Virus record (IMG/VR): IMGVR_UViG_3300037150_000196
Location: 1 to 52,522 of that record
Reading direction: 5' to 3' (one strand)
Source of the DNA: a virus
DNA: 52,522 nucleotides
Positions within the stretch are counted from its first letter, which is position 1. Every line of letters begins with the position of its first letter. Shown in pieces: positions 22,434 through 29,833 of this stretch. The translations under genes and the position numbers were made by a program. Under the pieces are notes generated by a model, which was not told the DNA's origin, did not search any database, and saw only the letters and a list, made by a program, of their open reading frames with translations.

Positions 22434-22913
22434 ATGAATAAGGACTACTACTGGTATAATAGGTTGTCTAAATTAGGTTATAAGGATCAGATAGACGAGA
22501 TTATTAACCAAAATAACTGTGATATTGATCCAAGTTTTCTAGGCTTTTTAGATACCTACTATTACCTTTCTAAAATAATCCCTAAACACCGTATTGTTAT
22601 TGATCTGGGGTGTTCCTATGGAATACAAGCAGCTTTCTTTGAAAAACACCTGGCTTATATTGGAGTTGACGTTAGTGATTGTCTAAAATTAAAGACTAAA
22701 AAATCTCTTTATATCACTAAAACAATTGACGACTACATAAAAGTAAACGGGTCGTTTGAGAATCAAAATCTTTTTGTTATATGTAATTACGTCCCCACCA
22801 GCACTAAACTCTTGAGGGAGACATTTCCCTACTTATATGTTTTTTATCCAGAGAGAGCCGATAATCCAGAGATATGGAAGGCAGAAAAGAAACTAGTTAA
22901 TATAAACCAATGA
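22434..22913 (+). CDS. Class I SAM methyltransferase-like protein
   Basis: 159 aa. The glycine motif VIDLGCSYGIQAAFF and the following YIGVDVSD are the cofactor-binding motifs I and II of class I methyltransferases. The catalytic half is short, and the N-terminal 45 residues are helical. The substrate cannot be told. GGAGAGG precedes the ATG. It leads the operon behind repeat promoter B. Confidence 0.7.
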   Translation: MNKDYYWYNRLSKLGYKDQIDEIINQNNCDIDPSFLGFLDTYYYLSKIIPKHRIVIDLGCSYGIQAAFFEKHLAYIGVDVSDCLKLKTKKSLYITKTIDDYIKVNGSFENQNLFVICNYVPTSTKLLRETFPYLYVFYPERADNPEIWKAEKKLVNINQ

Positions 22914-23125
22914 GAAAGTTAATAGTTGGCAAACAGGAGATCCCCGAAGAGGCCGTTAAGGTTATTAGAAAGATCTACGCTAACTGGATTATTCAACAGA
23001 TAGAGAAAGCTCAATATCCAGATATTAAAGTCTTGGACGACAAAATGACCAAAGAGTACATAGCTAAAATGTGTTATACAGACGGTTTAAACGGGGCAAT
23101 AGAAATAATAAAGGAAGATTTATGA
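22910..23125 (+). CDS. 71-aa helical protein, unknown
   Basis: MRKLIVGKQEIPEEAVKVIRK... overlaps the previous stop by 4 bp and the next start by 4 bp. Helical, charged. Function unknown. Confidence 0.65.
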   Translation: MRKLIVGKQEIPEEAVKVIRKIYANWIIQQIEKAQYPDIKVLDDKMTKEYIAKMCYTDGLNGAIEIIKEDL

Positions 23126-23346
23126 AAGACACCGAATTAATTGAACCAGCTTTAATTTTAGTTATTACCAATCGTAGAGGCGTATTAGGTGATAAGACTT
23201 GGTGTTTGGAGAATCATAGAATATCTCTTGAGCAAATTGCCGACACTTTATACGCCGGTGGAATTAAGAATCTATACGATATGTATCCCCAATTAAAAAA
23301 GAGTAAAAGTATCGAATTATTAGATAAGGAGGAAGGTGATCAATAG
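23122..23346 (+). CDS. 74-aa protein, unknown
   Basis: MKDTELIEPALILVITNRRG... has AAGGAAG upstream. ATG 23122 overlaps the previous TGA and was preferred to an earlier in-frame ATG deep in the previous gene. Function unknown. Confidence 0.6.
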   Translation: MKDTELIEPALILVITNRRGVLGDKTWCLENHRISLEQIADTLYAGGIKNLYDMYPQLKKSKSIELLDKEEGDQ

Positions 23347-23524
23347 AGAAAAGATAGAAGAATTAGTAGATCTGTTTGATAAAAAAGTTCAGATTAACCA
23401 GGAGCTTTATGCTAGTGCTAAAAACGAGAACGACGCCTATTATTATTCGGGTGAATTATCTGCTTGGGTACTAGCCAAACAAAGAGTACTTGATCTATTA
23501 AGAGAAAACAGAGGAATAAGATGA
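23336..23524 (+). CDS. 62-aa helical protein with GTG start
   Basis: (M)INREKIEELVDLFDKKVQIN... begins at GTG 23336, with AAGGAGG only 3 nt before, closer than usual. Coiled-coil-like. Function unknown. Confidence 0.5.
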   Translation: MINREKIEELVDLFDKKVQINQELYASAKNENDAYYYSGELSAWVLAKQRVLDLLRENRGIR

Positions 23525-23563
23525 ATACTCAACTTTGGATATACGGTAAGATAAAAGAGGCTA

Positions 23564-23668
23564 ATGCCTGACGATAACCTCAAAATCCTCCTCGGAGCAG
23601 TCTTCTTAGCGTCTTGTCTGCTGATAGGGGTGTTGGTGGTGACAATAATAGTAATGAGCTGGAAATAA
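23564..23668 (+). CDS. 34-aa single-pass membrane peptide
   Basis: MPDDNLKILLGAVFLASCLLI... with one long hydrophobic helix. AAGAGG lies upstream. It ends in a block (ATGAGCTGGAAATAA, 23654-23668) that occurs again at 24140-24154. Role unknown. Confidence 0.55.
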   Translation: MPDDNLKILLGAVFLASCLLIGVLVVTIIVMSWK

Positions 23669-23688
23669 ATTAACTAGAAAAGGAAATT

Positions 23689-24030
23689 ATGGCAACAGAA
23701 TACAAACTAACAAAAGAAGAATACGAGAAAGTTAAGCACCTGCTTAAGAAAGAGGCTATTAAGTACAACGCACTTGACGATTTAGTCGGTGGAATTGTCT
23801 TTATTAGAACTGTCACCCACTACTTCACGGGTCGAGCAATAAACATAACGGGTGACTTTATTCACCTGGAAGACGCTGCCTGGATACCTGATACGGGTCG
23901 TTTCTATGAGTTCGTTAAAGGAACACCTACTGATTCGTTGGAAGTAGAACCAATTGGCACAACCTTTGTTGCTATTGGTTCTATTATCGAAATAATGCCC
24001 TATAGTAACTTGTTTACGGTTCAAAAATAA
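23689..24030 (+). CDS. 113-aa protein, unknown
   Basis: MATEYKLTKEEYEKVKHLLKK..., a helical start followed by beta segments (GGIVFIRTVTHYFTGRA). AAAGGAAA upstream. Looks like a small folded alpha/beta protein. Family unknown. Confidence 0.7.
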   Translation: MATEYKLTKEEYEKVKHLLKKEAIKYNALDDLVGGIVFIRTVTHYFTGRAINITGDFIHLEDAAWIPDTGRFYEFVKGTPTDSLEVEPIGTTFVAIGSIIEIMPYSNLFTVQK

Positions 24031-24137
24031 TGAACCAAGCAGTCGTTAGAACTGGCTGGGAAAGTTCGTGGTCGGGGTCGTGGTCGGGGTCGTGGTCGTG
24101 GTCGGGGTCGAGGTCGAGGTCGTGGTATACAAGTTAA
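24030..24137 (+). CDS. 35-aa Trp-Ser-Gly repeat peptide
   Basis: The frame starts in the previous stop and encodes (SWSG)-type repeats, from a tandem tggtcg/gggtcg DNA repeat (about 24066-24125). Low complexity. It may be a gene, or a coding remnant of a repeat expansion. Confidence 0.35.
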   Translation: MNQAVVRTGWESSWSGSWSGSWSWSGSRSRSWYTS

Positions 24138-24197
24138 TTATGAGCTGGAAATAAGAAGGAAAATGACTAAATATGACAATACAGAGTTGGAGATAAA

Positions 24198-24941
24198 ATT
24201 AAACTATTCAAACTAACAGATTCAGACAACAAAACGAGAGATGACACCAAGTGGGGTGAGAACGTCACTCACCAGCTCAAGAAAGTCAAAAATCCCCAAC
24301 TGTGTTCAGGTGATGTCCTACACGCCTATACCAATGTCAATTTAGGGCTTATCCTAAATCCGATTCACGGCGATATCCAAGATCTTAACATCTGGGAGGC
24401 AGAGGGCGATATAGTGGTTAAAGATTACGGAAAAGTCGGGGTTTTTTCGCTTACCACCACTGGGCTGATACCACCTCCTGCGTGGATAAGTTCCGATAAA
24501 GAAAAAAGCGTTCGGGTAATGTTTGCGATTCTTTGTGCCGAGAGTGTCCTGAAGTACTTTGAGAATAAGTATCCAAAAGACAATAGACCGAGAAGAGCGA
24601 TAGAAGCAGCAAAAGGATACCTTAAACACCCAACGGCTCGTGCGGCTCGTGCGGCGGCTGATGCGGCTTATGCGGCTCGTGCGGCTTATATGGCTTATGC
24701 GGCGGATAATGCGGCTGATGCGGCGGCTCGTGCGGCTTATACGGCTTATGCGGCTTATGCGGCGGCTCGTGCGGCTTATACGGCTCGTGCGGCTTATATG
24801 GCTTATGCGGCTTATGCGGCGGCTCGTGCGGCTTATACGGCTTATGCTGAAATTGACTTTGCCCTCCTAGTTGATATGGCGGTCGAATTGATTATGAACC
24901 CAAAAAAGAAACCTAAAAAACTAGTAAAGGCTAAAAAATGA
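24198..24941 (+). CDS. Imm-5-like protein with Ala-rich repeat tail, AUU start
   Basis: The frame is open from 24177 to 24941 and its protein-like sequence begins KLFKLTDSDNKTRDDTKWGEN, well before the first ATG/GTG (GTG 24414). ATT at 24198 has TTGGAG 5 nt upstream, so AUU is the inferred start (247 aa). The middle has FAILCAESVLKYFENK and PRRAIEAAKGYL, the pattern of Imm-5-like domains seen in phages. Residues about 150-215 are an Ala-Ala-Arg/Tyr repeat encoded by gcggct-type 9-bp units. The tail is Lys-rich. Role unknown. Confidence 0.65.
   Translation: MKLFKLTDSDNKTRDDTKWGENVTHQLKKVKNPQLCSGDVLHAYTNVNLGLILNPIHGDIQDLNIWEAEGDIVVKDYGKVGVFSLTTTGLIPPPAWISSDKEKSVRVMFAILCAESVLKYFENKYPKDNRPRRAIEAAKGYLKHPTARAARAAADAAYAARAAYMAYAADNAADAAARAAYTAYAAYAAARAAYTARAAYMAYAAYAAARAAYTAYAEIDFALLVDMAVELIMNPKKKPKKLVKAKK
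24640..24845 (+). repeat. Tandem 9-bp repeats coding Ala-Ala-Arg/Tyr
   Basis: About 22 near-identical units (gcggctcgt, gcggcttat and relatives). A second forward frame is also open through the whole repeat, as expected for such DNA. Confidence 0.9.
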
Positions 24942-25102
24942 CATTTGATTATGAGTGGATAGAAAAACAAGAAGATGTCCGAAAACATATCCAGGAGTGC
25001 GAGGGGAAACATACTCAGCAAGCGATATACAGTACCTTTCACTACGCTCTGACTCAGATATGCTTTGGGTGCCAAAAAGTAAGAAGTACTATCAAGCGAT
25101 GA
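24938..25102 (+). CDS. 54-aa protein with Cys pair, unknown
   Basis: MTFDYEWIEKQEDVRKHIQEC... starts in an ATGA overlap and ends in one. It has three cysteines (one CFGC pair). This frame was preferred to an overlapping longer frame starting at 24955, whose first 48 residues look unnatural. Confidence 0.6.
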   Translation: MTFDYEWIEKQEDVRKHIQECEGKHTQQAIYSTFHYALTQICFGCQKVRSTIKR

Positions 25103-25464
25103 CTAAATATGACAATGTCGAGTTGATTAAGTTCTTGCGAGGGCAACATTGGCTTTTAATGAGTGAAAGGGAGCAAGCTGAAGCCTTTGCTAACGCACTT
25201 GAAGCGCAGGACAAGTCGGACTCTGAACCTTCCAGTGGGGAGCCCGAAGATAATGGTTGTGCCTGTGGTGAATGTCTTACTATGAAGTTGTGCAAAAATT
25301 GCATATGTGGTGGTATACCAATGCTTAAACCTATCAAACCCCAACCAGAGTCTGTGGAGAAGATAAATAAATTGTCTTATGGTTTACTATTACCAGATGA
25401 GTTAGTTGATAAAATAAATAACGCACTAGATAAGTTGACGATAATAAAGGAGGACAAATGCTAG
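25099..25464 (+). CDS. 121-aa Cys-rich protein, unknown
   Basis: MTKYDNVELIKFLRGQHWLL... a helical N-terminus, then a cysteine cluster CACGEC, C, CKNC, C (about 76-95), likely zinc-binding, then a helical C-terminus. The first 18 bases recur at 24164, where they begin a 17-codon frame that soon stops. Confidence 0.65.
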   Translation: MTKYDNVELIKFLRGQHWLLMSEREQAEAFANALEAQDKSDSEPSSGEPEDNGCACGECLTMKLCKNCICGGIPMLKPIKPQPESVEKINKLSYGLLLPDELVDKINNALDKLTIIKEDKC

Positions 25465-25871
25465 AATTACTAACGGTTGAAAAATTAAAGGCGATGAATG
25501 ACGGAGATATATTTGCCCAAGGCACTATCGTTGACTCTCCTGAAGGTATAAATATGACGAGAACAGAAAAGATGTTAGACTGGGTCGCTTGTAGGGGTCA
25601 AGGTTATCACGACTGGGCTATTTATTGTACTTTTAGTGATAGTTATTGGAGCGAAGACGACATACCACGCTGGAAAAAGGTTGACGAGACTTTTAGAAAC
25701 CTCGCCTATTTAGGTGAGCCAGATTTTAGAAACACCCTGACTGGCATAGTCAAAGACCGTGAAGCCCAAACATATCTAGGTAAAAAAGTGGTAGCTATTT
25801 TGGGGCTGATAGGAGTAATCGTTGGGATAATCACTGGAATCTTTGCGACTATGTACTATGGCCACAAATAG
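25458..25871 (+). CDS. 137-aa protein with C-terminal membrane helix
   Basis: MLELLTVEKLKAMNDGDIFA... folds as a soluble N-domain ending near residue 108, followed by a hydrophobic Gly/Ile-rich helix (AILGLIGVIVGIITGIFATM). AAAGGAGGACAA upstream. A tail-anchored membrane protein, role unknown. Confidence 0.7.
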   Translation: MLELLTVEKLKAMNDGDIFAQGTIVDSPEGINMTRTEKMLDWVACRGQGYHDWAIYCTFSDSYWSEDDIPRWKKVDETFRNLAYLGEPDFRNTLTGIVKDREAQTYLGKKVVAILGLIGVIVGIITGIFATMYYGHK

Positions 25872-25905
25872 ATGGTGTATAATAAAATAAATAAGGAGGT
25901 TCTAA

Positions 25906-26046
25906 ATGCTTGAGCTGATTCTAATTGTTCTGCTCGTTCTGTTCTTGCTTGGTGGTTTTGGTCACGTTCTGGCTTGGATTGTATCGCTACCACTGGCGGT
26001 GGTGCTTTTGATTGTAGTAGTAATTGTGTTAGTAAGTAAAAAATAA
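25906..26046 (+). CDS. 46-aa two-helix membrane peptide
   Basis: MLELILIVLLVLFLLGGFG... two hydrophobic helices with almost no charge, ending in SKK. AAGGAGG upstream. Just ahead of the endolysin and holin genes, so a lysis role is possible. Confidence 0.65.
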   Translation: MLELILIVLLVLFLLGGFGHVLAWIVSLPLAVVLLIVVVIVLVSKK

Positions 26047-26054
26047 GGAGGTAA

Positions 26055-26966
26055 ATGATTAAAGGCGTAGACGTTTCACAGTATCAAAGTTCGATCAACT
26101 GGCCGGCGCTAAAAAATAGCGTAGATTTTGCGATTATCAAATCAACTGGTGGTTGCCCTGATCCGGGTCAGCCAGACAGCCAGTATCTCGATCCCCATTT
26201 TGAAACCAATAAGACTGAGGCTAGAAACTCTGGTATCTTGCATGGTTTCTATCACTTCTCTTACCCCCAGTACAACACGCCCGAAGCCGAGGCTGAGTAT
26301 GTTGCCCGTGTCCTTAGTGATATCCAACCCGGCGAAATAGTTGCCTTGGACTTTGAGGAAGCCTATGACGGCGACTCAGTGGCGTGGTGTCTAGCGTGGC
26401 TTAACAAGGCTGAGCAATTACTAGGATTCAAACCATTGCTTTACATCAATCTTGCTCTAGCTAAGGCGCACGATTGGCAACCAGTTATTAGCGCCGGCTA
26501 CGGTCTATGGTTAGCAGAATGGACGTTTAACGATAACGGCGTATACGACACCAGTCAACCCTGGCCGATGGCGGCGTTTATGCAGTACTCAGACAAAGGC
26601 CAAGTAAGTGGTATTCCCACCACAGTCGATCTCGATCTGTTCTTTGGTGACGCAGCGCAGTTCCAAGCCTACGGTAAACCTCAGCCAGCTCAACCATTAC
26701 AACCAACGATACCAGCCCCAGTTGAGATAACGGCCGAACTAACCCCAGAGCAACCAACGGAAGTGGCCGAGCCTATCTCGGACGTGCCGCCACATAACAC
26801 GCCTGAAACCCCGGCTACTCCTGAGGTTGAGCCAGTTGTTAGTTCTACTTCAGATACTCCAGTCACTATCGTTACTCACGAAACAATCCTAATCGAACTA
26901 CTCGATGAGTTAAAAAGCTTGGTCGAGCGAGTAGTAGATAAGTTGGAAGGAAAAAAAAATGATTAA
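26055..26966 (+). CDS. GH25 muramidase endolysin
   Basis: 303 aa. Residues 1-205 are a glycoside hydrolase family 25 lysozyme: GVDVSQYQ (Asp6), HGFYHFSYP, ALDFEEAY (Asp99 and Glu101, the DxE catalytic pair), PLLYINL, GLWLAEW, MQYSDKG and TTVDLDLF. It cleaves the glycan chain of peptidoglycan. A Pro/Thr/Glu-rich linker (about 215-270) and a C-terminal helix (LIELLDELKSLVER) follow, perhaps for oligomers. AAGGAGG precedes the ATG. It overlaps the holin gene by 8 bp. Confidence 0.93.
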   Translation: MIKGVDVSQYQSSINWPALKNSVDFAIIKSTGGCPDPGQPDSQYLDPHFETNKTEARNSGILHGFYHFSYPQYNTPEAEAEYVARVLSDIQPGEIVALDFEEAYDGDSVAWCLAWLNKAEQLLGFKPLLYINLALAKAHDWQPVISAGYGLWLAEWTFNDNGVYDTSQPWPMAAFMQYSDKGQVSGIPTTVDLDLFFGDAAQFQAYGKPQPAQPLQPTIPAPVEITAELTPEQPTEVAEPISDVPPHNTPETPATPEVEPVVSSTSDTPVTIVTHETILIELLDELKSLVERVVDKLEGKKND

Positions 26967-27147
26967 ATCATTACAAGGCTACAAAGTCTATTTTGTGTCA
27001 ATTATAGCCATCATCTATTTTGTAGTTGCTTGGTCAACTGGTAACGTCAGCCAAGTGGCTGGTGTCTCCGGTATTTTTACCGCACTTGGTGCGATGGGAT
27101 TCCGCTCAGCTCTCGCCTCAACGCTTGAGCAATTGCTAATTAAGTAA
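26959..27147 (+). CDS. Holin-like membrane protein
   Basis: 62 aa with two hydrophobic helices. GYKVYFVSIIAIIY, then GFRSALASTLEQLL at the end resembles small phage holins of Gram-positive type. The gene overlaps the endolysin stop. A relative is encoded on the other strand (31305-31487) beside a second wall enzyme, which supports the call. Confidence 0.7.
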   Translation: MIKSLQGYKVYFVSIIAIIYFVVAWSTGNVSQVAGVSGIFTALGAMGFRSALASTLEQLLIK

Positions 27148-27459
27148 ATGAAACAGCCGTACACCCAACTAACCTTAAAGCACTTGAGGAAGTTGGGTTA
27201 TACGGTGGCAGTTGTTGAACATTGGAATGGGTTTACCAATAATCGGGTAGACCTTTTCAATATAATCGACCTAATCGCAATTAAGCCTGGCGAGATATTA
27301 GGTGTCCAGTCGACCTCAGACAAACAGCGTAATGCCCATATCAGGAAGATAGTTGCCGAGCCGCTACTCCAAGAGTGGCTGGACAGCGGAGCTAAGTTCC
27401 AGCTCATTACCTGGGCTAAGCCAAAGTTTCGCTATATCCCAACAATTGAGAACTTTTGA
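27148..27459 (+). CDS. PD-(D/E)XK-like nuclease-fold protein
   Basis: 103 aa. The core VDLFNIIDLIAIKPGEILGV followed by QSTSD has the Asp-strand-strand pattern of the restriction-endonuclease/VRR-NUC fold. Where most have ExK, this has VQST, a variant known in small phage proteins. Could be a Holliday junction or repair nuclease. Directly after the holin. Confidence 0.6.
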   Translation: MKQPYTQLTLKHLRKLGYTVAVVEHWNGFTNNRVDLFNIIDLIAIKPGEILGVQSTSDKQRNAHIRKIVAEPLLQEWLDSGAKFQLITWAKPKFRYIPTIENF

Positions 27460-27483
27460 CAATCTCCACAAACGGAATACTGT
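27456..27483 (+). promoter_or_regulatory. Promoter-like site
   Basis: TTGACA (27456-27461), 16-nt gap, TACTGT (27478-27483), before the small zinc protein gene. Confidence 0.5.
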
Positions 27484-27515
27484 AAAGTAATAGTTCGTAC
27501 TTTAGGAGTAACATT

Positions 27516-27692
27516 ATGAAAAAGTGTCGATATTGTGGGAGTGACGATCTCCACCCATTTTCTAATTTGACTCACTGCTTAAATTGTCAACTCTACCTCG
27601 ACGATGAGGACGTGGTTGACGATGAGGACATTGAGCCATCATTATTCGCCGATACCTCTCCAAAGGAGGACGAGTTCAGCTGTGACTACTAA
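27516..27692 (+). CDS. 58-aa zinc-ribbon protein with acidic tail
   Basis: MKKCRYCGSDD... and HCLNCQLY form a four-cysteine zinc ribbon. The rest is Asp/Glu-rich. TTAGGAG precedes the ATG. Perhaps a small transcription- or nucleic-acid-related factor, role unknown. Confidence 0.7.
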   Translation: MKKCRYCGSDDLHPFSNLTHCLNCQLYLDDEDVVDDEDIEPSLFADTSPKEDEFSCDY

Positions 27693-27754
27693 ACAAAGAG
27701 TTGGTCATTACAGAAAACATCTCAAGTTGCCCCGTCCGAGATTGGAGGTACACG

Positions 27755-28012
27755 ATGGACAGGCACGAATCCGCCCGAAGGTTGCAACAGCAAATAGCTC
27801 TTGCTCTAATAGTCGAAAATAGCCTAGCACTCTGCACCTGGACGTGTGGAATTGAAGGTTGTGAGGGACATATCGAGAGCCAGTATGTTGGCTTGCCCGG
27901 CGAAGGAGATTATATCGGTTGTAACTGCGACAAGTGCTATCGTACATATAACCCGAAGATTTCCTTTGAGTTAGTCCGGCAACTCGACCTACCGAAAGGA
28001 GAGATCATATGA
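27755..28012 (+). CDS. 85-aa Cys-rich protein, unknown
   Basis: MDRHESARRLQQQIALALIVE... with a later C/C-rich region (CTWTCGIEGCEGH, CNCDKCYRTY), likely zinc-binding. TTGGAGG is 6 nt before ATG 27755, hence the start chosen over two upstream possibilities. Ends 5 bp before the terminator. Confidence 0.65.
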   Translation: MDRHESARRLQQQIALALIVENSLALCTWTCGIEGCEGHIESQYVGLPGEGDYIGCNCDKCYRTYNPKISFELVRQLDLPKGEII

Positions 28013-28016
28013 TTAC

Positions 28017-28047
28017 AGCCCTCATTTCTTACAAAGAAGTGGGGGCT
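28017..28047 (+). terminator. Strong hairpin closing the early strand
   Basis: A 14-bp stem (AGCCCTCATTTCTT with AAGAAGTGGGGGCT, three G-U pairs) and loop ACA. The following TTATTACTT is only moderately T-rich, so this is a probable but not textbook terminator. Confidence 0.65.
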
Positions 28048-28053
28048 TATTAC

Positions 28054-28184
28054 TTGACAAAATCTAGAAATTTATAACAAAACACGCTACGCTAGCTAGG
28101 TCATGCAAGTTAAAGGAGTCGATAAAACGACTTAAAAACGAAGCACCACACCCACTCTGTCTATCCTGTGTACTCTGGAATCCC
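28054..28184 (+). promoter_or_regulatory. Leader of the Rpf-like gene with mini-ORF and hairpin
   Basis: TTGACA (28054-28059), no good -10 at normal spacing, but TACGCT at 28088-28093 predicts a start about 3 nt before ATG 28103. That ATG opens a 10-codon frame MQVKGVDKTT. AGTCG/CGACT (28117-28132) forms a hairpin within it. The matching leader upstream of 29299 has a different hairpin sequence that still pairs. Confidence 0.45.
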
Positions 28185-28793
28185 TTGAAGTTTATACTCT
28201 TAGCAATCCTGCTCGCATTTATACTTGTACCCTCGACTTACGGTCAGTCTGTTACGTTAGTGGGTTCTGACGTATCTACCGGGAATTCTGGTAATTCGTT
28301 GCCATCTTCTAGCCAAAGTCAATTAGTTGGTTCAATTAGTTGCCTTAATGTTCAAATTTGTGAACTTGTCAGAAATACAGTTTCTATTAAAATAACTCAA
28401 AGTGAGTACCAAGCCCAGCAAGAGGCCATTGCGAAGCAAAAAGCTCTCACAGCAGCCAGTTCTAACGGTAACTTAGGGGTATTACAAAAGCCTGCGGTTA
28501 AGCAGGCTAATGCAGAGAGTTTTGTGACGGTACAAAATAGCTCTGCCTATACGCTACCACCAATTTTTGCTAAAATAAAACAATGCGAGAGTGGAAATGA
28601 TCCAGTTGCTCAAAATCCTCACTCTACAGCCAGTGGTTTATACCAAGTATTAAATTCTACGTGGAATAATTACGATGGTTATGCCAGGGCTATGTATGCA
28701 CCCCCTGCTGTTCAAGAGCAATTTGCGCTTGAGCTTTATACACGGCGAGGGACTGAGCCGTGGATTTCATCTTCCAGTTGCTGGCAGGGTTAA
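28185..28793 (+). CDS. Secreted Rpf-like/transglycosylase-like wall enzyme
   Basis: 202 aa. Residues 1-20 form a signal peptide (KFILLAILLAFILV, cut after YG). A coiled linker follows. Residues about 125-202 match resuscitation-promoting-factor-type domains: IKQCESGNDP (catalytic Glu135), TASGLYQVLNSTW, EQFALELYTRRG, WISSSSCW. It cleaves peptidoglycan outside the membrane. The start TTG 28185 fits the signal peptide. Its first half is paralogous to the facing gene at 29299. A reverse-strand frame overlaps its 3' end. Confidence 0.85.
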   Translation: MKFILLAILLAFILVPSTYGQSVTLVGSDVSTGNSGNSLPSSSQSQLVGSISCLNVQICELVRNTVSIKITQSEYQAQQEAIAKQKALTAASSNGNLGVLQKPAVKQANAESFVTVQNSSAYTLPPIFAKIKQCESGNDPVAQNPHSTASGLYQVLNSTWNNYDGYARAMYAPPAVQEQFALELYTRRGTEPWISSSSCWQG

Positions 28794-28926
28794 TAAAGTT
28801 AGGCTTAAAACCTTTGGCACGGCTTTTATTATTACAACCTATAGAGCAAGTAAGACTACGCTTACCTACGTGTTTCATTATCGGTTGGTACAGTTTACCA
28901 CAGACTATACAAGGAACTTCAGGAAT
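28690..28926 (-). CDS. Small zinc-finger protein, uncertain start
   Basis: The frame reads IPEVPCIVCGKLYQ, MKHVGKRSLTCSIGCNNKS..., a CxxC and CxxxC zinc site like those in the HNH cluster nearby. No ATG/GTG/TTG precedes the first CxxC; ATT 28926 is the likely start (78 aa). The last 35 codons overlap the Rpf-like gene on the other strand. Low confidence as a complete gene. Confidence 0.4.
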   Translation of the reverse strand: MPEVPCIVCGKLYQPIMKHVGKRSLTCSIGCNNKSRAKGFKPNFINPASNWKMKSTAQSLAVYKAQAQIALEQQGVHT

Positions 28927-28945
28927 TTTTTGTTCTGGTTTTAGT

Positions 28946-29299
28946 CTACTCTTTAACTGGGGTAATCCCAGCTTCAGCCATTAACTGTTCGTTAGTAGTA
29001 CTAGTGGGGATCGGGGTCACCGCTGGGATAGTCGTTTTTACGGTCAAAATCTTCTCAGACGCTTGTTTTTCTTTGGCAATGATAAGTTGGTTAGCTATTT
29101 GTTCAGCCGTTTGTTGTGTCAAGTATGGCGAGGTACTGTCGAGCGTGATTGTGAGCGGATCACGTCCGACTGAGCAAATGGTATTAGTTAGGCACTTAAT
29201 ACTCTCCGAATTACCAGGAATCCCGGTAGATACAGAATTAGAAACAATTACCTGGCCCTGTACTGACGTTGGGTATAAACAAAAACTAGCAATAAGCAT
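28946..29299 (-). CDS. Secreted paralogue of the Rpf-like gene, catalytic domain missing
   Basis: 117 aa with a hydrophobic N-terminus. The stretch VSTGIPGNSESIKCLTNTIC parallels VSTGNSGNS...ISCLNVQIC in the Rpf-like protein, and both continue into a Gln/Lys coiled segment. The enzymatic domain is absent. The signal peptide appears to begin upstream (KFVLSI), where the Rpf gene has its TTG; here that codon is CGG, so ATG 29299 is used. Could be a truncated copy or a regulator of the enzyme. Confidence 0.7.
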   Translation of the reverse strand: MLIASFCLYPTSVQGQVIVSNSVSTGIPGNSESIKCLTNTICSVGRDPLTITLDSTSPYLTQQTAEQIANQLIIAKEKQASEKILTVKTTIPAVTPIPTSTTNEQLMAEAGITPVKE

Positions 29300-29372
29300 T
29301 ATTGATAAGACGAACTTCCGGGAGTTACTGAGTATTTTTGAGTATCTGAGGGGGTGTAGTGAACCGTTCCAA

Positions 29373-29441
29373 AGTCTACGAATAGACTCCTTTGCTTTTC
29401 ATGACGTTATTAAACGTAATAAAAGTCACAAAAAATGTCAA
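29373..29441 (-). promoter_or_regulatory. Promoter, mini-ORF and UUCG hairpin before the Rpf paralogue
   Basis: Reverse strand TTGACA (29441-29436), 17-nt gap, TACGTT (29418-29413), predicted start 4 nt before ATG 29402, which opens the 8-codon frame MKSKGVYS. AGTCTA-TTCG-TAGACT (29388-29373) is a hairpin with a UUCG loop. The layout equals that of 28054-28184. Confidence 0.5.
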
Positions 29442-29449
29442 GGCACATA

Positions 29450-29833
29450 CTATTTATTTAGAGATTTTACCAAATCCTTGTACTGTTTTTTTAAATCTTC
29501 AAGTTTTTCTTTCCACTCATATTCTTTAATAGGTCTAATAGGATAGGCTTTTGCTTTTAATCTTTCATATCGACCAGGCCATTTGACTAGAAACCATTCA
29601 GCATTCTCTAATGGTGAATTGTGCCAAGAATTCCTAGCCCACTCATGATCTGAGGCGCACATTGCGATTATGTTATCTGGGTCCGCAGCAGTATTACCAA
29701 AGGTTATTGGAAAAATATGAGCTCCTTGAATTTGTCCAGCCAACTTTCCTTTGCCACATTTTTGGCATATCCACGAGTCCCTTTCCTTCGCTACTTTTTT
29801 AGCTATATCAATTGCTTTTTGCCTTGTTGTCAT
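29450..29833 (-). CDS. HNH endonuclease
   Basis: 127 aa. CQKCGK, then GAHIFPITFG and ADPDNIIAMCASDHEWA give an HNH-type metal-binding core (His-Asn-His with two CxxC-like ligands). A basic helical C-terminus follows. Probably a free-standing homing or DNA-cutting enzyme. First of three zinc-rich genes on this strand. Confidence 0.8.
   Translation of the reverse strand: MTTRQKAIDIAKKVAKERDSWICQKCGKGKLAGQIQGAHIFPITFGNTAADPDNIIAMCASDHEWARNSWHNSPLENAEWFLVKWPGRYERLKAKAYPIRPIKEYEWKEKLEDLKKQYKDLVKSLNK

Noticed and set aside
23521-23571. 16-aa peptide MNTQLWIYGKIKEANA
   Set aside because: It overlaps neighbouring genes and is too short to support; it may only couple translation.
24414-24941. GTG 24414 as the start of the Imm-5-like gene
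   Set aside because: Seventy-two upstream codons read as a normal protein in the same frame, and an SD-preceded ATT lies at 24198.
27684-27824. 46-aa GTG-started frame overlapping the zinc protein and the next gene
   Set aside because: No SD and the frame is displaced by a better-supported gene at 27755.
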